A stretch of DNA of 20,189 nucleotides from Lysobacteraceae bacterium (GTDB lineage Bacteria > Pseudomonadota > Gammaproteobacteria > Xanthomonadales > Wenzhouxiangellaceae), in NCBI GenBank assembly GCA_020201235.1, contig JAIVHD010000268.1, positions 1 through 20,189 on the forward strand, written 5' to 3'. A program made the translations under genes and the position numbers. Numbering within the stretch: the first letter of the stretch is position 1; every line of letters begins with the position of its first letter. The notes beneath the pieces are model-generated. The model did not search any database and was not told the origin of the DNA. It worked only from the letters and a program-made list of their open reading frames with translations. Of this stretch, positions 1-6,348 are shown in pieces.

Positions 1-1
1 G

Positions 2-193
2 CTCACCGAACTGCCCGAACGGGGCCACGTTCCGCCCGAGTTGGATCGAATCGGTGTAACGAACTACCGGGAGGTCAGCTTCAAGCCGTATCGTGTCATC
101 TATGAGGTGATCCGACAGGAGGCATTCATTCACTGCGTCCTTGATGGCCGCAGGGATATACCATCGTTACTCGAACGGCGCCTGATTCGATAG
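2..193 (+). CDS. RelE/ParE-family toxin, C-terminal part (5' end outside window)
   Basis: The frame is open from the window edge and gives 63 residues before TAG at 191-193. The reading contains NYREVSFKPYRVIYEV followed by HCVLDGRRDIPSLLERRL. This is the usual C-terminal pattern of RelE/ParE-fold type II toxins: an N-Y-R-E strand, an R-V-I-Y strand and a final H-x-V-L-D-G-R-R segment. Members of this family either cut mRNA at the ribosome or poison gyrase; which of the two cannot be told from this fragment. The partner antitoxin would lie upstream, outside the window. The gene is on the opposite strand to everything else here and converges on the large operon, so it is probably unrelated to it. 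The family call is based on the recognised pattern; its activity is inferred. Confidence 0.85.
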   Translation, partial: LTELPERGHVPPELDRIGVTNYREVSFKPYRVIYEVIRQEAFIHCVLDGRRDIPSLLERRLIR

Positions 194-272
194 AATTTCC
201 CTGGAATTCCTCACCTATCTTCTGATTTGCGGTAAATCCATTTTATGCTGTTAAAGACGGCGGAACCGCGAT

Positions 273-1367
273 TCAGTGAGCACCTCTGCGACGGAATCGC
301 AGCGTCATGCCCACACCGACCAAGATCAGGAGGACGCTGAAGCCGAGAACCTTCACCCATTCTCTCGCGGCGTGGATGGGTTCCGCATCCACGTTCGGGG
401 TCCGCTCCGCACGCGGGGGGATGTCCTGCAACACGGCCGGCGGTGCATCGGCCCCATCCGTAGCACGGCGTGAGCGCGCATACCGCAGGGCCTCATCCCT
501 GACCTCGGGGGCGAGCGCAAACTCCGCGATCCGCCTCTCGAAGGCATGGAACGACAGCCGCTCCGCCAGCCCCATCAGCAGATAGCGCTGCTCATGCGCC
601 GGCCGGCCGCTGTCGAGCAGTTCGACGATCCAACGCGTGACGGAACCGTCGCCCAGGACCGCGCCCAGATACAGGCCGACATAGCGGATCCCGGGGTCCG
701 TGCCGGGACTCCGGTACTGGATTACCCAGCGCATGGCGCGTGGATCGGGATGTGCCGCGTAATAGAGCAAGGCCGCGCGCTTGACGTCCGCGGCCACCAG
801 TGCGCTGCCGAGCAGACTATCGACGAACGTTTGCGCCTCGGTAGAGTTTGGAATCTCGCGCAAGGCATTCACCGCCTGCTTCAGAAGAAACGCCTCGCTG
901 CGCCGCGTCGCCGCGAACTCGATGATGGGCCCGGTCGAGCGCGAATCACCGATCGCCGCGAGGATCCGCAGGATGCGCGCAGCCTGGATGCCGGACATGC
1001 GCGGATCGGCGAGCGCGGTATGCAAGGCGGGCAAGGCTGCCGATCCGGCGCCAACCAACGCTTCGACTGCCGGCGCCGCGTCCGCTTCGTCCTGCACCAG
1101 CCGCTCGATATCGACCTGGTAGGGGCCCGGCGGCGGCGCCGTCACGCGCGTCACCGGAACAACCAGAGACGCTTGGTCGTCAGCCGGCTCCGCGGCAGGC
1201 GGTTCCGACAGGGGTTCAGCCGCAACAGCATCCGCCGGCCTCGTCTGGCCAGCGGGCGGCGTCACGGGCGGTGCCGCAATCCGCACTGTGGCGGTCGTCG
1301 TATCGGCCGCGAACACGGGTATCGAAATGGCCGCCGCGAGCAAACCCGACAGGATCGCAATCAGCAT
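273..1367 (-). CDS. Exported HEAT-like repeat protein with C-terminal membrane anchor (paralogue of the 6349-7482 gene)
   Basis: 364 residues from ATG at 1367, chosen because GGAGGT lies 6 nt upstream and the first residues form a signal peptide (MLIAILSGLLAAAISIPVFA). The longer open frame up to 1577 has no such features. A Pro/Ala-rich linker (about 25-75) is followed by alpha-helical HEAT-like repeats (about 85-300) rich in Ala/Leu, with recognisable pieces such as ALPALHTALADP, WVIQYRSPGTDPGIRYVGLY and LLMGLAERLSFHAFE. One hydrophobic helix near the C-terminus (KVLGFSVLLILVGVGMTL) ends in RFRRRGAH, so the repeats should sit in the periplasm on a C-terminal anchor. The order and several motifs match the protein at 6349-7482, so the two are paralogues. 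It lies 25 nt after the phospholipase-like gene. HEAT repeats usually bind other proteins; no enzyme motif is visible. Function unknown. Confidence 0.85.
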   Translation of the reverse strand: MLIAILSGLLAAAISIPVFAADTTTATVRIAAPPVTPPAGQTRPADAVAAEPLSEPPAAEPADDQASLVVPVTRVTAPPPGPYQVDIERLVQDEADAAPAVEALVGAGSAALPALHTALADPRMSGIQAARILRILAAIGDSRSTGPIIEFAATRRSEAFLLKQAVNALREIPNSTEAQTFVDSLLGSALVAADVKRAALLYYAAHPDPRAMRWVIQYRSPGTDPGIRYVGLYLGAVLGDGSVTRWIVELLDSGRPAHEQRYLLMGLAERLSFHAFERRIAEFALAPEVRDEALRYARSRRATDGADAPPAVLQDIPPRAERTPNVDAEPIHAAREWVKVLGFSVLLILVGVGMTLRFRRRGAH

Positions 1368-1373
1368 GACGAC

Positions 1374-1379
1374 ACCTCC
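1374..1379 (-). promoter_or_regulatory. Shine-Dalgarno site of the left HEAT-like gene
   Basis: On the minus strand GGAGGT stands 6 nt before the ATG at 1367. This is a strong ribosome-binding site and decides the start in favour of 1367 over upstream in-frame codons. It lies in the 25-nt spacer after the phospholipase-like gene. Confidence 0.75.
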
Positions 1380-1392
1380 ATGGTCCGGTCCC

Positions 1393-3030
1393 TCACAGTG
1401 TCGTATCGACGACGATCTCGCCGCTCGGTGCGCTGGTATCGAACAGCAGGTAATGATTGCGGTCGCCCTGGGCATAGTCATATGCGTAGCAGCCGCTCTC
1501 CCCCTCCGGGGCGCCCGGATCGCAAGGGGTTTCAGCGGTCTGCCAGGGGTAGTGCTCGGGCAACCCGCCGGCCGCATCGACCGTCATGCGCCGCGCCGGC
1601 GTGGCCGGCGAATCGTCGAGCTGCGCCCCGGCGGTGTCGCCGTTGCCGTCGCGATGGTTGTTCTTGTCGATCGCCCTGACGGTCATGACAAGCTTGCCGT
1701 TGAGGCCGGCGAGTTCGGAGCCCGGCAGACGGAATACCCAGGTTTTTTCGTCGTCGCTGACCGTCGGCGTGAGCGCGAGCGACAGCACATCGAGACAGGC
1801 GCTCTGACCTTCCTGACATCCCCCCTGTGCATCCTGCGCGCCGAACGCGAGGCCCTCGATGCCCGCCACGGCCTCGTTGAATTCGAGCGTCAAGGTGACA
1901 TCAGACAGTTCACTCAGATGGCGAAGTTCGCCGGGCAGCGTCGTCAACTCCCTCGCGCCGACCGTCTCGACCTCGATATTCGTGTCCGGGCAATTCAGTT
2001 CCAGGGTGATCGCATAGCAGCTCGCCACATTGGCATGGGTGTACCGACGCCGCTCACCCGGCACGTCCTGCCACTCGGCATGATAGGTCACACCCTGACC
2101 GTCCTGCGCGACATACACCCGCTTCAGATAGGGCGGCGTATTAGCCACGTCGTACCAGTACTGGGTGAACCCGGCGCCATAGGTGACGGGCGGGGCGAGC
2201 AAATGATCCGTGTAGAACGCCAGCAACGGCCGCTGGTCGCTGTTCGCGACCACCGGGTTGCCGACGGCATTCCAGGGCTGATTGAAATCCGCCCTGATGC
2301 CAACCGGCACCACCGGGGTTCCCAACGGATCACTCTTGTCGTTGTTCAGCGCCAGTTGCTCGATGTAGTAGAAACCGTTCGCGCCGTCGGGCACGCCCAG
2401 GCCGGGCGTCGATGCGCCCCCCGTCGACGACGCGGCGAGCTCCTCCGACAGCGGCCACCAGGCATTGTCATGGCCCAGGGTGAACTGGTGGTGATACCCG
2501 CCGACGCCGTTGATCTCCCAGTGCGCCATCGCGCCCAGCGCGTCCTCGCTCCAGTGCAGGCAGGCGTCGTCCGTGTCACCGCCCGGGCACGGGAACATCT
2601 CCGCCAGTTCGCCCTGCGGCAACCCCGGGGCCGGGGTCGGCACGATCACCAGGAGATCCCCCTGAAAATGCAGCGCATTCCCGGTCGGAAACGCCAAGGT
2701 CGCCTGATAGGTCGTGCGCGCGTGCGTAAGCCGGACCAGGCTCTGCGGATTGTCCACGCCCCAGATGTCGCGCACGGGATCGTCGACCGGGGTCACCGCC
2801 GTGGCGCCCGCGAACGACAACCCGGTCACCCCGGGCAGGCTCTCCGGCAGCCGCTGATAGGGCAGGTAATAGCCCTCGTAATCGTCCCGCTCCGGCGCCA
2901 GAAACGTCAGATGCGGATCGTTGTGCACATGCGCCGGCGAGCTCATGTCCTCGACATGATGCAGCGCCATCCCAAAATGAAACATCGCCGCGGATCGCGC
3001 CGCGTCGGCGTACAGCCCGTACAGATCCAC
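1393..3030 (-). CDS. Zinc-dependent phospholipase C/S1-P1 nuclease-like protein P, copy 1 (5' end lost; possible GTG re-start)
   Basis: 545 residues from GTG 3030. Near the new N-terminus, H24-x-x-x-D28 and P32-x-H34 match the metal-binding core (H-Y-x-x-D...P-x-H) of the zinc-dependent phospholipase C / S1-P1 nuclease fold, with further His in AHWEINGVGGYHHQ (about 170-185). From about residue 330 onward the sequence looks like beta-rich, Ig/cadherin-like material with a LTLEFNEAV segment. The true gene began at 3133 with a signal peptide and the N-terminal HDTTHIHPLIT metal-ligand region, but about 50 codons are missing between LITQEVV and VDLYGLY and the frame changes there. A strong AGGAGG 6 nt before GTG 3030 could allow translation of a product lacking signal peptide and N-terminal His ligands, so it would probably be inactive or mislocalised. 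Copy 2 (3848-4249) keeps the missing N-terminal part. Substrate unknown. Confidence 0.75.
   Translation of the reverse strand: MDLYGLYADAARSAAMFHFGMALHHVEDMSSPAHVHNDPHLTFLAPERDDYEGYYLPYQRLPESLPGVTGLSFAGATAVTPVDDPVRDIWGVDNPQSLVRLTHARTTYQATLAFPTGNALHFQGDLLVIVPTPAPGLPQGELAEMFPCPGGDTDDACLHWSEDALGAMAHWEINGVGGYHHQFTLGHDNAWWPLSEELAASSTGGASTPGLGVPDGANGFYYIEQLALNNDKSDPLGTPVVPVGIRADFNQPWNAVGNPVVANSDQRPLLAFYTDHLLAPPVTYGAGFTQYWYDVANTPPYLKRVYVAQDGQGVTYHAEWQDVPGERRRYTHANVASCYAITLELNCPDTNIEVETVGARELTTLPGELRHLSELSDVTLTLEFNEAVAGIEGLAFGAQDAQGGCQEGQSACLDVLSLALTPTVSDDEKTWVFRLPGSELAGLNGKLVMTVRAIDKNNHRDGNGDTAGAQLDDSPATPARRMTVDAAGGLPEHYPWQTAETPCDPGAPEGESGCYAYDYAQGDRNHYLLFDTSAPSGEIVVDTTL
2897..3030. repeat. 134-bp direct repeat, left copy
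   Basis: Matches 3861-3994 base for base except at 2906/3870 (G versus A on the plus strand), so 124 bp (2907-3030) are identical. It encodes the VDLYGLY...FLA segment with the metal-binding motif of P. Both edges are exact breakpoints of the two damaged P copies: 5' of it copy 1 is deleted, and 3' of it copy 2 is truncated. The repeat offset is 964 bp. Confidence 0.95.
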
Positions 3031-3031
3031 T

Positions 3032-3133
3032 CACCACCTCCTGAGTAATCAATGGATGAATATGAGTCGTGTCGTGTGCCCGCACGCTTGCAGGAAACAA
3101 CACGAGCAGCACGAGAACGCATACCTTACTCAT
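3032..3133 (-). pseudogene. N-terminal remnant of phospholipase-like gene P, copy 1
   Basis: ATG 3133 begins a signal peptide (MSKVCVLVLLVLFPASVRA) followed by HDTTHIHPLITQEVV, homologous to HDTTHIHPLITEKVI in copy 2. After codon 34 the frame runs into shifted sequence (SGSVRAVRRR...) and continues as nonsense to a stop at 2576. The start overlaps the stop of the preceding A' gene by 8 nt (ATGAGTAA), so the remnant keeps its original operon junction. Copy 2 has about 50 more codons before VDLYGLY. These are deleted here, which puts the remaining 545 codons out of frame. Confidence 0.8.
3037..3042 (-). promoter_or_regulatory. AGGAGG ribosome-binding-like site at the deletion junction
   Basis: The codons CAG GAG GTG GTG (Q-E-V-V) at the end of the copy 1 remnant supply AGGAGG, spaced 6 nt from GTG 3030, the first in-frame start for the 545-residue remainder. 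It arose from coding sequence, so it may be fortuitous, but it could drive re-initiation after the broken leader frame. Confidence 0.55.
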
Positions 3134-3851
3134 TTATCCGCCCCTCCATCCCTGACCACCATTCATCCATGGCCTTCTCGGGATTCTCAAGAAGGTCACT
3201 GCGTCTCTTCCTGACCTCAATCCCCCGATAAAATCCGGTTGCATGATTCACAATCACCAACATCCTCTCTTCATATCTGGCACGGTATTCCCTGATATCT
3301 GGATCTCGACCGACCGCCATCCGGTAGTACTTGAGGTACTCGCCAGCAAAATTATTCCGGACGGCATACGTCCTATCGTCCAGTTCTATTGAGAACCTAT
3401 AGCTGTTCATCCGCCCCGCATACTCCGCCACCACCTCATCGATCCACGTCTGATACGTCCGCGGCCGCACCACGATCACCTCCACCTCACGGCCTGTGGC
3501 GTCGTTCACCTTCGCCAGGTCCGTCTCGTCGCCACTCGAACCCACATAGACCGGATGATGGACACGCGCCGTCACGGCGCTCCCCGGCCACAGACTCCAC
3601 GCGGTCCACCCGCAATCGACAATCTCCCCCGCCTTGGCGAGGAACGGCCTCTCCTTCAGCCGCTTCAGCGGCGCCCCGTGAATGGGATTGAAGGAACTCC
3701 CGTACCACCGGCACACCACCACAAAATCCTCCTCTCCGTGATGGACCACCTCCACCATCACCTTGACTCCCGCCAACACCGGCGTACAGCCGACGAGCAG
3801 CAGCGCCAGGCAGTGGCGCCAGACCCACCGTGACAGCGCGTGCGTCATCAT
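3126..3851 (-). CDS. Putative lipoprotein A' (paralogue of the extracytoplasmic domain of the 4246-5721 gene)
   Basis: 241 residues. The N-terminus has basic residues, a hydrophobic stretch and the lipobox LVGC (Cys22), so a lipidated, membrane-tethered extracytoplasmic protein is likely. From LAGVKVMVEV onward it aligns throughout with residues about 264-491 of gene A. Shared blocks are EEDFVVVCRWYGSSF, AGEIVDCGWTAWSLWPGS, VIVVRPRTYQ-WIDEVVAEY, Y-x-RYE-RML-IVNHA and MDEWW. Two Cys (in VVCRW and VDCGW) are conserved between the paralogues. The seven membrane helices of A are absent. The start overlaps the stop of truncated P copy 2 by 4 nt (ATGA), and its stop overlaps the P copy 1 start by 8 nt. 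I do not recognise the domain, and no catalytic motif is evident. Confidence 0.8.
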   Translation of the reverse strand: MMTHALSRWVWRHCLALLLVGCTPVLAGVKVMVEVVHHGEEDFVVVCRWYGSSFNPIHGAPLKRLKERPFLAKAGEIVDCGWTAWSLWPGSAVTARVHHPVYVGSSGDETDLAKVNDATGREVEVIVVRPRTYQTWIDEVVAEYAGRMNSYRFSIELDDRTYAVRNNFAGEYLKYYRMAVGRDPDIREYRARYEERMLVIVNHATGFYRGIEVRKRRSDLLENPEKAMDEWWSGMEGRINE

Positions 3852-4249
3852 GATTCGATAGCCAGAAACATCAGATGCGGATCGTTGTGCACATGCGCCG
3901 GCGAGCTCATGTCCTCGACATGATGCAGCGCCATCCCAAAATGAAACATCGCCGCGGATCGCGCCGCGTCGGCGTACAGCCCGTACAGATCCACGTTCAT
4001 GACTATGTCGATCTCTGCCGGTGGGTTGGCCGTGTCCCAGTCGTTGCCCCAGTGGGGGTAGAGTCTACGGTTTGAATTATCAGGATCTGGAACTGCAAGA
4101 TACAGCTCCTGGTAGCTGCCCGCTTCGTCGCGGTTCTCGATAAGTTCTATAACCTTTTCGGTTATCAGTGGATGGATATGTGTCGTATCATGCGCAAGGG
4201 GCTGGGTCGCGACCATCAACCCCGCAACAAGAATGCCTGATCTGTTCAT
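3848..4249 (-). pseudogene. Phospholipase C/S1-P1 nuclease-like protein P, copy 2, truncated after the metal-binding motif
   Basis: 133 residues from ATG 4249. This start forms a 4-nt ATGA overlap with the stop of gene A, and a signal peptide (MNRSGILVAGLMVATQPLA) follows at once. After it come HDTTHIHPLIT (N-terminal His region), a linker with YPHWGNDWDTANPP, and the HxxxD...PxH metal core. Homology to copy 1 ends at FLA, where copy 1 continues for about 500 residues and this one stops after IES. The later metal-ligand His and the C-terminal domains are therefore missing, and an active enzyme is unlikely. Its final 134 bp before the break are the direct repeat shared with copy 1. Joining its first 85 codons to the 545 codons of copy 1 gives an uninterrupted 630-residue frame, which I take as the ancestral protein. 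Confidence 0.8.
3861..3994. repeat. 134-bp direct repeat, right copy
   Basis: Partner of 2897-3030, with one mismatch at 3870. Homologous recombination between the two would excise 964 bp (the copy 2 tail, A' and the copy 1 remnant) and restore one full-length P gene directly behind gene A. Confidence 0.95.
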
Positions 4250-5721
4250 CGCACTCGCTTCTCCAGTATCTCCCACCACTCATCCATAGTTCTCTCGGGA
4301 TCGGTCAGCAGTTCACTTTTCCGTTTGCGACCCTCGATTTCCTTATAGGCCCCCGCTGCATGATTCACGATGCCGAGCATCCTGCTCTCATATCTTGCGC
4401 GGTAGGTTCGTATGACCGGGGGACTGCCGACTGCCTCCAAGTAATACTTAAAATACTCAGACGATCTTGCAAAATTATTCAGCAAACCATAAGCCCGTTT
4501 ATCCAGCTCTATAGAGAATGCGTATCTATCAAAATCCGTCAACTCCCCCTTCCCTGAATACTCCGCCACCACCTCATCGATCCACGCCTGATACGTCCGC
4601 GGCCGCACCACGATCACCTGCACCTCACGGCCTGTGGCGTCCTTCACCGACCCCCACTCTGCCCAGGGTTCCAGCAGCCCTGACCGACGGCTGCCGCCAG
4701 CCGGTCGATAGACCGGATGATAGACACTGACCGCAACGTCGCTCCCCGGCCACAGGCTCCACGCGGTCCACCCGCAATCGACAATCTCCCCCGCCCGTGC
4801 AAGAAACGGCTTCTCCTTCAGCAGATCGAGCGGCGCCCCATGAAGGCTGAAGGAACTCCCGTACCACCGGCACACCACCACGAAGTCCTCCTCCTGCGGG
4901 TTGTCCACCTCGACCATCACCTTGACCCCCGCCAGAGACGCGATACCCACATAGACAACCGACACAAGGGCCATTACCAGCACCGTCATCGGCAACCAGG
5001 CCATTCCTTTCAATGAGGTCGTCAATCTCGTCAGCACACTTCTGCCTGAGAGACGACCGCGCGCCTCAGCCAGATCAGGCCCTCCTTCGGGCCTATCGAA
5101 ATAGGCCTTGACCCGATCACTGCCCGCGAACTCTATGGCCAACCATGCGGACATGAAGGCATGGGCATAAAAACCCATCAATAACAATGTAAGCGTATCG
5201 AGTCCAAACGTATTGAACGCCACAACCAGACCAAATATCGCCGTCAACAACGAAACCGCAATGATTTGGTAACGAACCCACCACATCCTTCTCATAATCC
5301 CGATCATGGGGACCAAATAGAAGATCACGAAAAACAGCAAGAGCAACGAGTAGGTGACGGCATCACCCATAATGATGAAGCTAATCAGACAAAAAACGCT
5401 GGTGATGGAACCCAGCATCAATATCACCAATGCCGCCACAACGGATTTCGGGTAGCTCTCAGCCGATCCTGCATCCTGCAACTCAGGAATTGATATCGAC
5501 AATATCAGCGATATGAAGAACACCAGTATGCATGCGACCAGCCATACAGCACCGGGCATCAGCACTAACATAGGGGGCCCCAGGAAACTCACAATGACCG
5601 CACCGACCAGCGCGACGCCGGTCAGCACGTAGAGAGACAACTTTGAGCTTGCGGACAAGAGAGCAGCCTGGACGCGAACCTTCTTCGTGTCTGCCGAAGC
5701 ATTTCCTTGTGTCTGGCTCAT
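4246..5721 (-). CDS. Polytopic membrane protein A with C-terminal extracytoplasmic domain
   Basis: 491 residues. Hydrophobic segments lie at about 30-46, 51-78, 92-117, 121-140, 151-170, 173-196 and 238-262, with an acidic cytoplasmic-looking loop (DRPEGGPDLAEARGRL) before the last one. Residues about 264-491 are hydrophilic and homologous to the lipoprotein A' next door, so this domain probably faces the periplasm. It has the same two Cys (VVCRW, VDCGW) and the same RPRTYQ-WIDEVVAEY and YESRML-IVNHA blocks. The start at 5721 has only a weak AGAGAG about 8 nt upstream. The stop shares ATGA with the next gene, which implies coupling to the phospholipase-like partner. Helix 7 would anchor what A' anchors by a lipid. 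I recognise no family; a role in positioning or controlling the secreted phospholipase-like protein is only a guess from the paired arrangement. Confidence 0.8.
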   Translation of the reverse strand: MSQTQGNASADTKKVRVQAALLSASSKLSLYVLTGVALVGAVIVSFLGPPMLVLMPGAVWLVACILVFFISLILSISIPELQDAGSAESYPKSVVAALVILMLGSITSVFCLISFIIMGDAVTYSLLLLFFVIFYLVPMIGIMRRMWWVRYQIIAVSLLTAIFGLVVAFNTFGLDTLTLLLMGFYAHAFMSAWLAIEFAGSDRVKAYFDRPEGGPDLAEARGRLSGRSVLTRLTTSLKGMAWLPMTVLVMALVSVVYVGIASLAGVKVMVEVDNPQEEDFVVVCRWYGSSFSLHGAPLDLLKEKPFLARAGEIVDCGWTAWSLWPGSDVAVSVYHPVYRPAGGSRRSGLLEPWAEWGSVKDATGREVQVIVVRPRTYQAWIDEVVAEYSGKGELTDFDRYAFSIELDKRAYGLLNNFARSSEYFKYYLEAVGSPPVIRTYRARYESRMLGIVNHAAGAYKEIEGRKRKSELLTDPERTMDEWWEILEKRVR

Positions 5722-5892
5722 AAAATGTCTCTCTGTGATGCATTGCGTGGATCACGCGTCATGCTCACACGCTGCCCCTCCAGACCTTGCATGCCTTGCG
5801 CAATACACCCCATCCGACGACTGCGAGGCGTCGCCATATTCACCGCACTGACCCCTCGCGTCGAAAATTCCATACACATCTCAATCGAAATC
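5722..5892. other. 171-bp intergenic gap, the longest in the operon
   Basis: This separates the four-helix protein gene from gene A. I see no tRNA, no convincing -35/-10 pair and no hairpin followed by a T-run on the minus strand. There is a weak 5-bp inverted repeat (CGACG...CGTCG around 5817-5836) without a T tract. Because all other junctions are overlapping or under 30 nt, this is the likeliest place for an internal promoter that would make the A/P/HEAT block a separate transcription unit, but no element can be named. Confidence 0.35.
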
Positions 5893-6345
5893 TTAAAATG
5901 AGAACGCGTCATGAAATATCAACATGACAATCATGACCACACCCAACGTTGTAGCAACCATGAAGTAAGTGAACGTTCTATTGGTTCTCGCATGTCTCGC
6001 AAGGCTGTACGAAAAGAACATGCAGAATGCGCTAATCATTGGGTAAAGCATGATGACGGCGAGCGGGTCATATACATATCCGCCATACCTATTCTTGACC
6101 GACAACAGGAGTTTGAATAACAAAATACCGAATATCATGTACACCACTGCGATACCACCCACAGTGAACCACCTACCCGACATAGCGTTTTTCTTGATCT
6201 GCGTCAGCACAACCCCCCAAAACAATAACCCAAATATAAACGGGAGTGGCAGCAAGAATGCAGCATCCACGCCTGCCGCGTGACTGACATCAATGTATCC
6301 GACGTATGCCATAGCAATGCAAGTTGCTGTCTTTAGCCTGCTCAT
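5893..6345 (-). CDS. Small four-helix membrane protein, function unknown
   Basis: 150 residues from ATG 6345, 3 nt after the stop of the HEAT-like gene, with GGAG about 13 nt upstream. The first 23 residues resemble a signal peptide ending in SHA. Four further hydrophobic helices follow, at about 28-47, 60-82, 96-115 and 125-146, joined by short basic loops (QIKKNAMSGRW, RHARTNRT). There are no catalytic motifs and the family is not recognised. The base composition is visibly more AT-rich than the flanking HEAT-like gene. Its place between the HEAT-like gene and gene A suggests a membrane partner of the cluster, but that is inference from position only. Confidence 0.7.
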   Translation of the reverse strand: MSRLKTATCIAMAYVGYIDVSHAAGVDAAFLLPLPFIFGLLFWGVVLTQIKKNAMSGRWFTVGGIAVVYMIFGILLFKLLLSVKNRYGGYVYDPLAVIMLYPMISAFCMFFSYSLARHARTNRTFTYFMVATTLGVVMIVMLIFHDAFSF

Positions 6346-6348
6346 CGC

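Noticed and set aside
194..272. Bidirectional terminator between the converging toxin gene and the operon
   Set aside because: Only a short palindrome (GGAATTCC) and a small GC inverted repeat (GCGGAACCGC) are present, with no T-run on either strand.
273..350. C-terminal sorting signal (GlyGly-CTERM or PEP-CTERM type) on the HEAT proteins
   Set aside because: The helix plus basic tail layout is similar, but the required motif before the helix is absent in both paralogues. A plain C-terminal anchor fits.
546..1679. Arg-rich plus-strand frame of 377 codons
   Set aside because: Composition is typical of a GC-rich antisense shadow; the minus-strand HEAT-like protein has a signal peptide, a ribosome site and a paralogue.
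1288..3048. Long plus-strand open frame (586 codons) opposite the HEAT and phospholipase-like genes
   Set aside because: It is Arg/His/Gly-rich with no domain pattern, no ribosome site and no signal. It is the antisense shadow of GC-rich coding sequence that shows clear protein homology on the minus strand.
2897..3994. Insertion sequence or transposon between the 134-bp repeats
   Set aside because: The 964-bp interval encodes A' and P fragments, with no transposase, no terminal inverted repeats and no short target duplications.
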